The notes: generated from the letters alone by a model not told the origin. A DNA stretch of 64,000 nt from Leucobacter insecticola (GCF_011382965.1 NZ_CP049934.1:620001-684000), one strand, 5' to 3'; shown: positions 47,175 to 57,256, counted from the first letter of the stretch. A program made the numbers and translations.

Positions 47175-47203
47175 CAATACCCGCAGTTGTTGAGGTCCAG
47201 ACA

Positions 47204-47677
47204 CTATCTGGCGTAGGCCCGCTCGCGGATCGCTGGCGGGGTCACTCCTGTCTGCGCAGGAGCCGGTATTTCAGCCGGTGATTGAGTTTGCACCGCCTCC
47301 GGCGTCTCCATCTCGATAACCCGCGGTAGCCAGGGCAAGCTGATGGGCAGCGCATCGGTGGTATCGGGCGTCCACGGCCCCGCCACCAGCGGGTGAGGTG
47401 CTGCCGCCGACGTCAGCGCCGCGCTCGCAGCAAGCTTTCTCCGAAGCGCCATCACGACTCCGTGTACCCCGATGGCGCCCCACACGATGTTCGACCCAAA
47501 GGCTGGCCATGCCCCGAACGCGAACGCGCCAGCGCCCGCCATGAAACCCCCGGCGGCATTGAGCAGCGAATAGTGCAGTGCGGAAGAGTCAACTCGGCCC
47601 CGCCAGAGCAAGACGTATGCGGAGAAGGTGCCGATCGTTCCAACCCAACCGAGGATGCTGCCAATCAAGGTGTCCAC
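47204..47677 (-). CDS. CBU_0592-like membrane protein
   Basis: A 157-residue protein with three N-terminal helices and a Pro-rich cytoplasmic tail. The pattern GWVGTIGTFSAYVLL, GRVDSSALHYSLLNAAGGFM and NIVWGAIGVHGV matches the CBU_0592 family, small membrane proteins of unknown role. The tail from residue 85 is variable and of low complexity. It lies between convergent and divergent regulators. Confidence 0.7.
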   Translation of the reverse strand: MDTLIGSILGWVGTIGTFSAYVLLWRGRVDSSALHYSLLNAAGGFMAGAGAFAFGAWPAFGSNIVWGAIGVHGVVMALRRKLAASAALTSAAAPHPLVAGPWTPDTTDALPISLPWLPRVIEMETPEAVQTQSPAEIPAPAQTGVTPPAIRERAYAR

Positions 47678-47843
47678 CGCTCGCCTCCTTTCTGCGTGGG
47701 CTCATGAGCGTGCGGCATGCCGCAACACCGGATGCGGCGAGGGTGCCGCTGTCGAGGAAGAAGTCATGCAGGATAATTCTCAGGGCGGAAGCCCATTTAG
47801 CACAATCGATATTTTGGACACTGAGGGTTTAGAATTTCTGAAT

Positions 47844-48761
47844 ATGAGGATCAACGTCTCGCGGCTGCAATATTTGCTGCAGATATCTCGTAGCGGCGGT
47901 GTGCTCTCGGCCGCCGAAGCCATGAATCTGACGCCCTCCGCGGTCTCCCAGCAACTCGCTCGGCTGGAAGCGGAGGTGGGGGTGCCACTTGTTGAGCGGA
48001 GCCCACGCGGGGTCGTGCCGACGGCGGCCGGTCAGGAGCTCATTGAGCTCGCGGAGAACGTTGAGCGTGAGGTCAATGAGGCCGCGCTGCGTGTTGGCGC
48101 GGCGAGTGAGCTACCGAGCGGGCTTGTGCGATTCGGCGGGTTTGAGAGTTTTGTAAGCAACCTCCTCGCTCCGTCACTACCGAGGTGGCGCAGCGAGCTC
48201 GCAGGCGTGCACCTTGAGGTAGTCGAGGGTGAACAGCCGGAGCTGATCCGCGCGCTCCGCTCGGCAACGCTCGATCTCATCGCGGTCGAGTTCGACGAGT
48301 CCGTGCCACGTGTGCCGCCGGGACCCGGGGTGCGCGAGATCGCGCTGCTGGATGACCCGTGGGTGCTCGTGGCCCCTCCGGTACCCAAGCGGCGATGGGG
48401 CTCATCGAACTCGAAAAACTGCGGCTCCCCTGGCTTGAACTGGATCGCGGTGCTGGTGCACTGCACGCGGTGAAACGCGTCCGCAAGAACCTGCCCCCTC
48501 AGCAACTGCCGCTCACCGCTACGCTAGCAACCAGACGGCTCTCGCGCTGGTGGCTGCGGGCGAAGGGGTCACTTTGCTCCCACAGCTCGCGCTTCGGGAT
48601 CAACCGCTGCGCGGCGTGGAGGTGCACGGTCTGCCCGGGCTGGGTGTGCGACACATCTCCCTGAGGTATCGCCAGGGCCGTGGTCTACAGCCCGCGGTGG
48701 TGGCCGCCGCAGACTTCATGCGGTCGTTCATTGCCACCCCGAGGGTGCATACGAGCTGTAG
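47844..48761 (+). pseudogene. LysR-family regulator, frame broken at three sites
   Basis: A LysR-type regulator. The HTH is intact at the N-terminus (RLQYLLQISRSGGVLSAAEA, LTPSAVSQQLARLEAEVG, LVERSPRGVVPTAAG) and the effector domain begins in the same frame. After VLVAPP the sequence moves frame near 48380 (GTQAAMGLIELEKL), again near 48515 (RYASNQTALALVAAGEGVTL) and again in the four-C run at 48737-48740, giving EGAYEL and the stop TAG at 48759-48761. Each break is one lost base; the restored length is about 306 residues, standard for the family. Three breaks in one gene also allow true decay, but the whole sequence is otherwise well conserved. Confidence 0.82.
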
Positions 48762-48771
48762 CGACCCCGCG

Positions 48772-51700
48772 CTATTCGGTCAGGCCCTGCTTCAGGGCGC
48801 GCTGCGCCTCCCTCGCCTCATCACGCTCCGCACGCCGCTCCTCACGCCGCTCCCGTCTGGTCTCGCGCTTGGCGAGCTTCCGTTCCCGTCGCCGCTCCAT
48901 GAGGGTATAGAGGATCGGCACCAAGACGAGCGTCAGCAGCGTCGAGGAGATGAGCCCGCCAATCACCACGATCGCGAGTGGCTTCGAGATGAAAACGCCT
49001 CCGCCGGTCAGCCCGAGCGACATCGGGATCAGCGCGAAAATGGTCGCCGCGGCGGTCATCAGGATCGGCCGCAACCGGAGGCGTGTTCCGTGCTCAACCG
49101 CCTCCTTGAGGGAGGCTCCGCTGGCGCGCAGGCGATTGACCAGGTCCATCAGCACGATCGCGTTGGTGACCACGATCCCGATCAGCATCAAGAGGCCGAT
49201 GAGCGCGGGCAAACCGAGCGGGGTGCCGGTGAGAAGGAGCCCCAGGATCGCACCCGTGGCGGCAAACGGAATCGAGATCAGCAGTACGAGCGGTCCGCGG
49301 AAGCTGCGGAACGTCGCGATCATCACGAGCAGCACGAGCATGATCGCGCCGAGCATCGCCGCCCCCAGCTGCGTGAATGCTTCGTCCTGCTGCGCGCTCA
49401 CGCCGCCGAGTTCGAAGCTGACACCCGCGGGGAGATCGACGGTGGAGATGGCGCGTTCGACCGCGGCGTTTGCCGCATCGAGCTGACCCTTCTTGGGGTT
49501 CACCGTGAGCGTGACCTGACGCTGCCCCTCGGCGCGTGTGATCGTGGGAGCGGTCAGCTCCTCCTCCACGGTGGCAATATCTGCGAGGGCGATCGCGGTC
49601 CCGGTGACTTCCGTGGCCGCTTTCTGCGCCGCTTCAGCCTCTTGCGCCTCGGCAAGCTGGGTTGCGGCCTCGGACTGCGACTTGCGCAGCATTGCGAGCT
49701 GCTCGTCGATTCCGGTGATGCCTCCCTGGGCGCTTGCGAGTGCCCCCTCAAGTGCGGCGATCTGCTCGGCGCGCTCCTGCTCCGCGCGCAGCAGCGCATC
49801 GTCTTCTGGGGAACGAGGTTCCTCGGGAATGATCGGCGCGCTTCGGAGCATCGCAAGCTGCTGGTTGAGGACCCCGATCTGAGACACGAGCTCTGAACGC
49901 TGCGCTGAGGCCTCGTTCAGCTGCTTCGTGAGTTCGGCGTTCCCCTTGAGCCGCGCCTCTTCCGCCTCCGCTTTGGCCTTGTCCGCGAGTGCATCGAGGG
50001 CGATTTTCTGTGCGGCGGCCGTTTGCTGCGGGGTCACCGGGAGCAGGATCTCGCCGAGCTTGTCGGCGGTGCGCTCTGCCCCTGGCGTGCGCACGACGAT
50101 ATCGCGTTCCTGACCCAGCAGCATCAGCCGGCCAACTTGCTTGCCCTGCAGCGCTTCCTGCACCGCGCGGGCAATCGAGCCGCGATCGAAACCGAGGGTA
50201 GCGGCCTTTGCCTCGTCGAGCTTCACGCGCACGACGGGCTGCTCACCGGCCAACTCGCTCTTCACGGACTGCACGCCGTCGGCTTTTGCGAGTTCCTTCT
50301 CAAGGAGTTCGCTTGCGGCCCGCAGCGCGGCGGGATCCTTGCCCTGGATCTGCAGCGAAATTCCGCTGCCACCGGCGTCACCCACGAACGCATCCTGCGT
50401 TTCGCGCCGCAGATCGCCGGTGTCCTTGAGCTTCGCGAGCGCCTTGTCGACCTTCTCACCGACAACTTCGACGTCGGCGCCGTCATCGAGCTGCAGACTG
50501 TAGCTGATCGTTGCTGGTACCCCGGCGGTCCCCATCGGGATCGACGTCATCACGTCGCGCACGCCGTCGATTTTGCCGAGGGCGGATTCCACGGGCTCCG
50601 CCGCGGCTACAAGATCCTCGGTGTCGGCTTTGGGTGTCTGGGTGAGAGAAATGCTCTCGTTGCCGGATGAACCGAGGAAGTCGGTTGGGATCTGCGTGCT
50701 CATCACGAGGGTTGATACCAGGATCAGCCCTGAGGCGAGCAGTGTGATGACGGGGTGACGACGAGTTGCGTTGAGCGCGGGCATGATTGTGCGCTGCAGC
50801 CTGTCGGGGGCCGCGTGAATCTCGTCGAGGTCAGACACCTCGGCGAGTTCAGCGCTCTCGGGATCCTCAGCAACCGGCGAGGTGTCCCCGTGTCGCTGCT
50901 TGCGCATGAACCAGTAAGCGAGCACCGGCACGATCGTCAGCGCGACCGCGAGGGACGCGAGCAGCGCAATTGTCACAGTCACGGCGAAGGGCCGAAACAG
51001 CTGCCCCGCTATGCCCGAGACGAACGCGATCGGCAGGAAGACGGCGACGGTGGTCAGTGTTGACGCGGTGATCGCACCGGCAACCTGGCGCACCGACGCC
51101 ACCACACCGCTGGGGGTCAGCGGGCCGGATCCGCGCCGACGGCTAATGTTCTCGATGACCACGATCGAGTCGTCGACCACGCGGCCGATCGCGATCGTCA
51201 GCGCCCCGAGAGTCAAAATGTTGAGGGTGTTGCCGCTCCACCACAGCCCAATGAGCGTGATCAGCAGCGACAGCGGAATGGATACGGCGGCGATGATCGT
51301 CGAGCGCCACGAACCGAGGAACGCGAGGATGACGAGGACCGCAAACAACAGGCCGAGCCCGCCCTCGACGGAGAGATCGTGGATCGACTGCTCAATGAAA
51401 GGCGCCTGGTCAAAGATCGTGGCGAACTCGGCGTGCAGTCCCGGGGCGAGCCGGTCGAGCTCGGCGTTGACGGCGTGCGAGATGTCGACCACGTTCGCGC
51501 CCGGTGCCGGGATGACCTGAAGCGTCAGTGCCGGCTTGCCGTTGACGCGGGAAATCTCGGTCGTCGGCACCGTTTCCAGGTTGACGTCGGCAAAGTCTGA
51601 GACGCGCACAACACCGTTGTCCACGGCGATGGGGAGGGCGGCGATCTCTTCAACAGAAGTGAGCGCGGTGCCGACCGTGATGGAAAGTTTGCCCTGATCC

Positions 51701-52359
51701 GACTCTGCTTCTCCAGCGGGCAGTGCGACGCCGTGAGCTTCAAGCACCGGGGCGATTTGTTCTGGAGCGACCTTGAGGCGTGTCATATCTGCGGGGCGGA
51801 GATCGATCGTCACGCGCTGTTCTTCGTGGCCGGACAGCGTTACCTGCTTCACGCCGCTGACACCCTGGATCGCCGGGACCACTGTCTGCGCGAGGGCGTC
51901 ACCAAATTCGATCGCATCGGTGTCGCTGCCCGCCGACAGCACCATCGCCGGCATGTCGTTTGAACCGCCGGAGAAGACCTCAAGCTCTGAGCCGCTGGGG
52001 AAGCTCGGTTTCAGGGAGTCGGCCGCCGACTTGATCGCCCGGAGCGTGTCGTCTTCACTCTCGGTGAAGGGCCACTCGACGATAATCTGCGACATGCCGC
52101 TTGAGGTAGTTGAGGTCACTGAGGTGATCGCGGGGATACTGCCGAGCGCCTGCTCCACCGGTTCGGTGACGGTGCGCGACATCTCTTCGGGCGCGAGCCC
52201 CTGCGATTGCACGGATACAAACGCCATGGGCACTTGCATCGACGGCATGAGCTCTTGTTTCAGCGCACTCATCGAGAACAGTCCGAGCACGGCGATAGCG
52301 AGCGTCATCAGTCCTACAAGCAGGCGGTTCTTTAGGCTTGCGCGGGTAAAGAAGGTCAT
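48772..52359 (-). CDS. RND-family efflux transporter with coiled-coil insertion
   Basis: A 1195-residue resistance-nodulation-division exporter with two sets of helices and two extracytoplasmic loops. It begins TFFTRASLKNRLLVGLMTLA; the proton-relay pair is in TIAIGRVVDDSIVVIENISR (helix 4). Between about residues 780 and 915, inside the second extracytoplasmic loop, is an Ala/Glu/Lys/Gln-rich coiled coil (KAKAEAEEARLKGNAELTKQ, QLAMLRKSQSEAATQLAEAQ). Gram-positive relatives are SwrC-like. The substrate is unknown. ATG at 52359 with AAGG upstream; the open frame before it has no family sequence. It ends ten bases after the convergent LysR gene. Confidence 0.92.
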   Translation of the reverse strand: MTFFTRASLKNRLLVGLMTLAIAVLGLFSMSALKQELMPSMQVPMAFVSVQSQGLAPEEMSRTVTEPVEQALGSIPAITSVTSTTSSGMSQIIVEWPFTESEDDTLRAIKSAADSLKPSFPSGSELEVFSGGSNDMPAMVLSAGSDTDAIEFGDALAQTVVPAIQGVSGVKQVTLSGHEEQRVTIDLRPADMTRLKVAPEQIAPVLEAHGVALPAGEAESDQGKLSITVGTALTSVEEIAALPIAVDNGVVRVSDFADVNLETVPTTEISRVNGKPALTLQVIPAPGANVVDISHAVNAELDRLAPGLHAEFATIFDQAPFIEQSIHDLSVEGGLGLLFAVLVILAFLGSWRSTIIAAVSIPLSLLITLIGLWWSGNTLNILTLGALTIAIGRVVDDSIVVIENISRRRGSGPLTPSGVVASVRQVAGAITASTLTTVAVFLPIAFVSGIAGQLFRPFAVTVTIALLASLAVALTIVPVLAYWFMRKQRHGDTSPVAEDPESAELAEVSDLDEIHAAPDRLQRTIMPALNATRRHPVITLLASGLILVSTLVMSTQIPTDFLGSSGNESISLTQTPKADTEDLVAAAEPVESALGKIDGVRDVMTSIPMGTAGVPATISYSLQLDDGADVEVVGEKVDKALAKLKDTGDLRRETQDAFVGDAGGSGISLQIQGKDPAALRAASELLEKELAKADGVQSVKSELAGEQPVVRVKLDEAKAATLGFDRGSIARAVQEALQGKQVGRLMLLGQERDIVVRTPGAERTADKLGEILLPVTPQQTAAAQKIALDALADKAKAEAEEARLKGNAELTKQLNEASAQRSELVSQIGVLNQQLAMLRSAPIIPEEPRSPEDDALLRAEQERAEQIAALEGALASAQGGITGIDEQLAMLRKSQSEAATQLAEAQEAEAAQKAATEVTGTAIALADIATVEEELTAPTITRAEGQRQVTLTVNPKKGQLDAANAAVERAISTVDLPAGVSFELGGVSAQQDEAFTQLGAAMLGAIMLVLLVMIATFRSFRGPLVLLISIPFAATGAILGLLLTGTPLGLPALIGLLMLIGIVVTNAIVLMDLVNRLRASGASLKEAVEHGTRLRLRPILMTAAATIFALIPMSLGLTGGGVFISKPLAIVVIGGLISSTLLTLVLVPILYTLMERRRERKLAKRETRRERREERRAERDEAREAQRALKQGLTE

Positions 52360-52594
52360 GGTGCCTTTCGGGCGGTGAAGGCAGACGGCAGCGCCTGCAG
52401 AGCGGTCGGGTCGATGTCCGGCCGAGATTCCAGGAGCGCAGGCCCCGGAAACGACTGATAGCGCGTCGTCTGCAAAGCCAGACTCGCGTTCTCCCCATTC
52501 AATTCTGGCGGATTCGTCTCGCCAGAGCGTCATACCCAGGTACGACGTTGCTCCGCCCCGAGGATGATATCTGCGGCCTCTGCGGCCCTTTCGC

Positions 52595-53398
52595 CTATAA
52601 CTCCCGCGGCAGCACCCAGATGAATTCGGGGTGTTTTGCCGTGCGCCCGTCGCCGCTCGAGCGACCCGTCAGTCGTCGATTGATCCAGGGCAGCACGTGC
52701 TCGCGGGTGTAGGCGAGCTGTTCACGGCGGGTGGGGCTCGGGATCGAAGCCGCCTCGATTTCCCAGTCCGCTGGATGGGGGTAGCCCAGTGTCCGCAATA
52801 CGTTTGAGGCGACCCGGTGGTGCCCGACCGGCGCGAGATGTAGGCGGTCCCGCGACCAGTACTGTCGGCCTCTGAGCTCGGTATCGTGCCAGTTGTCGGA
52901 GAAGCGGATCCCGAGTTTCTTCGCGATGTGGCCCGCGGCAGCCGTCAGCGCATCGCCCTTCTGCGCGACACGGCCGCCGCTCGGCAGACCGCCCGTCGGG
53001 TTTGCGCCAGCGAGAAGCACGGGTTCTGCTCCCGCCTCGCGGATCCGCCTGAGCGTGCGCTCCGTCTCGCGGACGATCCACGCCATGTCGGTTCCCGGGC
53101 GGAGCATGTCGTTCCCGCCGCCGTTGAAGCTGACGAGAGTGGGACCGAGCGCGAGCGCGGGTTCGAGCTGTTCGGCGATGATCGCCCGCAGGAGCCTTCC
53201 CCGGATCGCGAGGTTCGCGTACTGGATCGGCTCACCGGTCGCGTCGGCGATCCCCTGCGCAACGAGATCGGCCCAGCCGCGCACCGAGCCATCGGGTTGT
53301 TCATCACCGACGCCCTCGGTGAAGCTGTCGCCGATAGCGACATATCTGATGGGTGTGTCGCGTGCTGCGCTGCCTGCTGACGGGAGTTCTTCTGCCAC
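52595..53398 (-). CDS. SGNH/GDSL-type hydrolase
   Basis: A 267-residue esterase-fold protein. Block I is AIGDSFTEGVGDE with the nucleophilic Ser, block III GGGNDMLRPG with the Asn, and block V DRLHLAPVGHHRV with catalytic Asp and His. There is no signal peptide, so it acts in the cytoplasm. The substrate (an ester of a sugar or lipid) is not indicated by neighbours. Confidence 0.92.
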   Translation of the reverse strand: MAEELPSAGSAARDTPIRYVAIGDSFTEGVGDEQPDGSVRGWADLVAQGIADATGEPIQYANLAIRGRLLRAIIAEQLEPALALGPTLVSFNGGGNDMLRPGTDMAWIVRETERTLRRIREAGAEPVLLAGANPTGGLPSGGRVAQKGDALTAAAGHIAKKLGIRFSDNWHDTELRGRQYWSRDRLHLAPVGHHRVASNVLRTLGYPHPADWEIEAASIPSPTRREQLAYTREHVLPWINRRLTGRSSGDGRTAKHPEFIWVLPREL

Positions 53399-53472
53399 GG
53401 GCCTAGCCTACGCCTGACCGCGCCCCATGTGTCAGTGGTGCGCGAATCATCCCGGTCCTCTCGAGCCCGACG

Positions 53473-53841
53473 CTACGCCTGGTCGTGCATCGTGATGGCA
53501 TATCCGTCCGGGTCGGCGAAGCTGAAGTGCAGTCCAAACGGGCCGGGTGCTGGCGCACGCAGGATCTCAACTCCCGCTGATGCGAGCGCGTCGTGCAGCT
53601 CTTGTGCGTTGTCGCAGTGCATCCAGAGCGCGACGCCCAGACCTGGGCGGGGCGTCGCGTCGAGGTTCGTGCCGGGCAGCGGCTCTCTGACGGCAAAGGG
53701 GATTGGCGCGGTGGCAAAAGCGACGGCGCCGGGAGGAGAGACGGTCTCCCTGCGCAGCCCCAGTGTCGTCTCGTAAAAGTCTGCCGCACGCTGGAGGTCG
53801 CGCACCTGGAGTGCGATGAAGTCTGGTCCGGTTACTGTCAT
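53473..53841 (-). CDS. VOC-family (glyoxalase-like) protein
   Basis: A 122-residue two-repeat VOC fold protein: IALQVRDLQRAADFYETTLG in the first repeat, LWMHCDNAQELHDALASAGV in the second, with GLHFSFADPDGYAITMHDQ at the end. Likely metal-dependent resistance or dioxygenase-like function. It is divergent from a MarR regulator, and a perfect 30-bp palindrome lies 13 bases before its start. Confidence 0.9.
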   Translation of the reverse strand: MTVTGPDFIALQVRDLQRAADFYETTLGLRRETVSPPGAVAFATAPIPFAVREPLPGTNLDATPRPGLGVALWMHCDNAQELHDALASAGVEILRAPAPGPFGLHFSFADPDGYAITMHDQA

Positions 53842-53853
53842 GATGTCCTCTCG

Positions 53854-53883
53854 TTGATGATGTCAGTATACTGACATCATCAA
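53854..53883. promoter_or_regulatory. Perfect 30-bp palindrome, MarR-type operator
   Basis: TTGATGATGTCAGTA (53854-53868) is followed directly by its exact reverse complement. It lies between the divergent VOC and MarR genes. A related imperfect palindrome, ATGTCAGAAT followed by ACTTACAT, is at 53888-53905 and overlaps the MarR start codon. The MarR protein is the obvious ligand, controlling both genes. Confidence 0.85.
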
Positions 53884-53903
53884 CACTATGTCAGAATACT
53901 TAC

Positions 53904-54341
53904 ATGCACAACCCGGCGACCTCCTTGGACTCACTCATCGGATACCGCCTCAAAGAGGCGCAGACTCTGCTGCGCTCGCGGATGGACGAGGCTCTGCGAG
54001 GCTTTGAATTGACCACCCCGCAGTACACCTGTCTTGAGCTTCTGAGCCGCACGCCGGGTGCCTCAAACTCTGAGCTCGCGCGCGGCGCGTTTGTGACCCG
54101 GCAAACCATGAACACGTTGCTGCAGAGCCTCGCGGATCGCGGCCTCGTGAAACGGGCCGCCGCGCCTGACAATGGACGCGTGCTCCCCACCACACTGACG
54201 CCGAGCGGCGAGGCGATCCTCGTGCGTGCGAGCGATGCAGTGCGCGCAATCGAGGCACAGTTTGTCAGCGGCCTGGACTCAGATCAGCGCCAGACCCTGC
54301 ACGAGTATCTCGGAGTGTGCATCGCCGCGCTTCGCGGGTAG
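53904..54341 (+). CDS. MarR-family regulator
   Basis: A 145-residue winged-helix regulator: dimer helices at both ends and HTH in SNSELARGAFVTRQTMNTLL with the wing KRAAAPDNGRVLPTTLT. The ATG at 53904 is within an operator-like sequence, so it most likely represses itself and the divergent VOC gene and is released by a small molecule. Confidence 0.92.
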   Translation: MHNPATSLDSLIGYRLKEAQTLLRSRMDEALRGFELTTPQYTCLELLSRTPGASNSELARGAFVTRQTMNTLLQSLADRGLVKRAAAPDNGRVLPTTLTPSGEAILVRASDAVRAIEAQFVSGLDSDQRQTLHEYLGVCIAALRG

Positions 54342-54382
54342 CGGGTGTCTGAGGCACACTACGAGCGCCGAGATCCTTCCGC

Positions 54383-55066
54383 TCACTCGCCGGGAGCGAG
54401 CATGCCGACCTCGTACGCAAAGATGACGAGCTGGGCGCGATCCCGCGCCTCGAGCTTCAGCATCGCACGGTTGACGTGGGTCTTTGCGGTGTGCGGCGAG
54501 ATAAACAGTGTCGCGGCAATCTCCTGGTTTGAGAGACCTTTTGCGACCAGCAGCACGATCTCGCGCTCCCGCTCGGTCAGGGTCGCGAGCAGTTCTAGCC
54601 CCCGCGGTGGGAGGGGGCGCGGCGCGCTGACGCTTCCGGCACCACCGACGACGCGATCAATGAGCTGCCGGGTGGCGACCGGGGACAGCAGTGCCTCACC
54701 GCGGCTCACGGAGAGCACGGCATCCACGAGCGCCTCGGGCTCCGCGCCCTTGCCGATGAAGCCGCTCGCGCCTGCCCGCAAGGCCTCAACGAGATAGTCG
54801 TCCTCCTCGAAGGTGGTCAGGATGAGCACGCGGGTTTCGGTCAGGCGCTCGTCGGCGCAGATCTCGGCGGTGGCGGCGATGCCGTCAAGCTCCGGCATGC
54901 GAATGTCCATCAGCACGATATCTGGTCGCAGTTGCCGGGCCAGCGTCACCGCCGCGCGCCCGTTGGCGGCCTCGCCCACGACCTCAAGTTCGGCAGCACC
55001 CCCGAGCAGGTCACACACGGCCTGCCGAATCAGGGGCTGATCGTCAACCACGAGTACGGTCGTCAC
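54383..55066 (-). CDS. LuxR/NarL-family response regulator
   Basis: A 227-residue response regulator. The receiver has the acid pair in VVDDQPLIR, the phosphorylated Asp in DIVLMDIRMPE and Lys in GFIGKGAEP; the C-terminal HTH is LTEREREIVLLVAKGLSNQE with ISPHTAKTHVNRAMLKL. It overlaps the kinase gene by four bases. The divergent ABC exporter next to the pair is its likely target. Confidence 0.95.
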   Translation of the reverse strand: MTTVLVVDDQPLIRQAVCDLLGGAAELEVVGEAANGRAAVTLARQLRPDIVLMDIRMPELDGIAATAEICADERLTETRVLILTTFEEDDYLVEALRAGASGFIGKGAEPEALVDAVLSVSRGEALLSPVATRQLIDRVVGGAGSVSAPRPLPPRGLELLATLTEREREIVLLVAKGLSNQEIAATLFISPHTAKTHVNRAMLKLEARDRAQLVIFAYEVGMLAPGE

Positions 55067-56361
55067 GCTGTCTCCTGGGGGTTCGTATTCGGGATCGGCA
55101 GCCGTGCGCTGACGCGCCAGCCGCCCGGCGCTGGCCCCGCCTCAATGGTGCCGCGAACCGCCGTCACACGTTCACGCAGTCCCAGTAGTCCGAGGCCAGA
55201 ACCCGGGGGTGTATTGTCAGCCAGCGAGCCTTCTGCAGCGGCATCGGGGCCCGAGGCCCTGACCGGGTTCGCAACGGTCACCACCAGTTCCTGGGCCACG
55301 ACTTCACAGCGCACCTGCGCCGTGCCGGATCCGTGCTTGTGCGCATTCGTCAGCGCTTCTTGCACGACTCGAAATGCGACGCGAGACGTAGCACCCGACA
55401 CCGTGTCTGCGGCAGCGTCGGTATGGAGCCGCACGCGCAGCCCGCTCCGCTGGAATTGCGCAACAAGCTCCGGCAATTCGGCCACGCCCGCCTGGGGCGC
55501 GGACGCCCGGGCTGCTTCGGGTGAGTAGCCCGCGCCGGCGAGCGCACCAGCGGTGCTAGATGGTTCGTCCTCGCTCGCGCGGAGCATGTTCATGAGGTCG
55601 CCGATTTCGGCCAGCACCGTGCGTGCCGCCTCGCGGATGGTCGCAAGTGAGGTGCGCGCCTTCGCAGTGTCGGAATCGAGTGCCTGAGAGGCAACACCGG
55701 CCTGCAGGCTGATAACCGCGATCTGGTGTGCGACGGCATCGTGGAGGTCGCGCGCGATCCGCAAGCGTTCTTCGCTCACCCGCCTGCGTGCCTCCGCCTC
55801 TCGTGTCTGCTCGGCCCGTTCCGCGCGTGCCGTCATCGCGGCGATCGCTTCGCGGCGCGAACGGGTCGCATCACCCGCCGCCGCCGCAAACGCGACCAGC
55901 AGCGCAAACTGCAGCGCACGCGGATCGAACACGTTCTCCCACGCCACCGGCAAGCTCAACACCAGAATCGCCGCCGCCGCGACCCCGCCGAGCCACAGGG
56001 TGCGGCGACGCGGCAGCATCGAGGCTGCCCGATACGTTGCTGCGGCAGCGGCGAGTGCGATGCCTGGAGAGATGGTGCCGGTCAGCGCGGCAACTCCGAA
56101 TAGCGCGAGCAGCACCGCGAGCACCGGCACCGGCCACTTCCACATCAGTGGCAACACCACGACCGGCAGCAACACGGCGACAAACGCGATCGGTCCGGCG
56201 GCCTGAAACGCAGGGACCGGTGGTGGGAACAATGCCGCCGCGAGCACCAGCGCGATGAGGACCACGTCGGGCACCACGCGGGGTACGCGGGCGCGTGGGT
56301 GATCTACGGTTTGCGGCTTCACACCTCTAGTCTCTCGCGGACCACCGACACGGTGAATCAC
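55063..56361 (-). CDS. Sensor histidine kinase (HisKA_3 type)
   Basis: A 432-residue membrane kinase. Five or so helices in residues 30-165 are followed by a coiled coil, the phospho-acceptor His in RIARDLHDAVAHQIAVISLQ, and an ATPase domain ending GSGLGLLGLRERVTAVRGT. There is no large extracytoplasmic domain, as in intramembrane-sensing kinases often tied to ABC exporters. The start may be the GTG at 56361 or the GTG at 56322. It pairs with the downstream regulator. Confidence 0.93.
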   Translation of the reverse strand: MIHRVGGPRETRGVKPQTVDHPRARVPRVVPDVVLIALVLAAALFPPPVPAFQAAGPIAFVAVLLPVVVLPLMWKWPVPVLAVLLALFGVAALTGTISPGIALAAAAATYRAASMLPRRRTLWLGGVAAAAILVLSLPVAWENVFDPRALQFALLVAFAAAAGDATRSRREAIAAMTARAERAEQTREAEARRRVSEERLRIARDLHDAVAHQIAVISLQAGVASQALDSDTAKARTSLATIREAARTVLAEIGDLMNMLRASEDEPSSTAGALAGAGYSPEAARASAPQAGVAELPELVAQFQRSGLRVRLHTDAAADTVSGATSRVAFRVVQEALTNAHKHGSGTAQVRCEVVAQELVVTVANPVRASGPDAAAEGSLADNTPPGSGLGLLGLRERVTAVRGTIEAGPAPGGWRVSARLPIPNTNPQETA

Positions 56362-56510
56362 CCCACCGCAGCATCTGAAGATACTGCGCCCGCGGTATCG
56401 CGCTGACCGCGATGGGCTGATGTGGCGGCGCGGCCCACCCGACAGGCTTGAGATGCACCAGGCGCATGAGTCACCAATACGGACACCGCGCCCCGACCCA
56501 AAGGAATGTG

Positions 56511-57256
56511 ATGACCACGCCGATAATCTCCGTGAGGGATCTCCGCAAAGGCTACGGCCGCGGCAGCAACCGCTTCGAGGCGCTCAGAGGCGTCAGTTTT
56601 GATATCGTCGAGGGCGAGAGCGTCGCGATTATCGGCAAGAGCGGATCGGGCAAGTCGACGCTCATGCACCTACTCGCACTGCTTGACGCCCCAGACAGCG
56701 GCACACTCACCCTCGAAGGCACCGACACTGCCGGCCTGCGCGGTTCGAAACTCAACACCGTCCGCAACAAGACGTTTGGCTTTGTGTTTCAGCAGTTTTT
56801 TCTGACCGGCAGCACGAGCGTGCTTGAGAACGTGATCCTGCCCCTGAAAATTGCTGGTGTGCGGCCCAAAGAACGCAAGCGCCGCGGTCTCGAAGCTCTG
56901 CGGCAGCTTGAACTCGACAGCAAAGCGAAGAACAAGGCTTCTGCGCTCTCCGGGGCCAAAAACAGCGTGCGGTGATTGCGCGTGCGCTCGTCAACAACCC
57001 GCGCATCATCTTCGCTGATGAGCCGACCGGGAACCTCGATTCCGCGACGGGTGCGATCGTTGAGGACATCCTGTTCGGGTTGAATCGGGATCACGGTATC
57101 ACCCTCATCGTGGTCACCCACGATCCTGAGCTTGCCGCGCGCTGCGATCGCCGCATCACCATTCGCGACGGCGCGATCGTCGAAGACGCGCACGCCGCAA
57201 CTCCCGCGCACGAATCCCAGGAAGCCCAGATCCAGGAAGCAGAGACACTCGCATGA
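56511..57256 (+). pseudogene. ABC transporter ATP-binding protein (MacB/LolD-like), frame broken at 56952-56955
   Basis: An ATPase of the LolD/MacB group: Walker A GKSGSGKST, then SALSGG, where the frame is lost at a four-G run (56952-56955). Adding one G restores SGGQKQRAVIARALVNNPRI with the signature, and the downstream part has Walker B IIFADEPTGNLD and switch His VVTHDPELA, to the stop at 57256. The restored length is about 248 residues. ATG at 56511 with AAGGAA upstream. It overlaps the permease gene by four bases. Confidence 0.92.

Noticed and set aside
48550..49896. Long open frame running from the LysR region into the RND gene
   Set aside because: Its first 70 residues are the end of the LysR gene; the rest is antisense to the RND exporter and has no meaning as protein.
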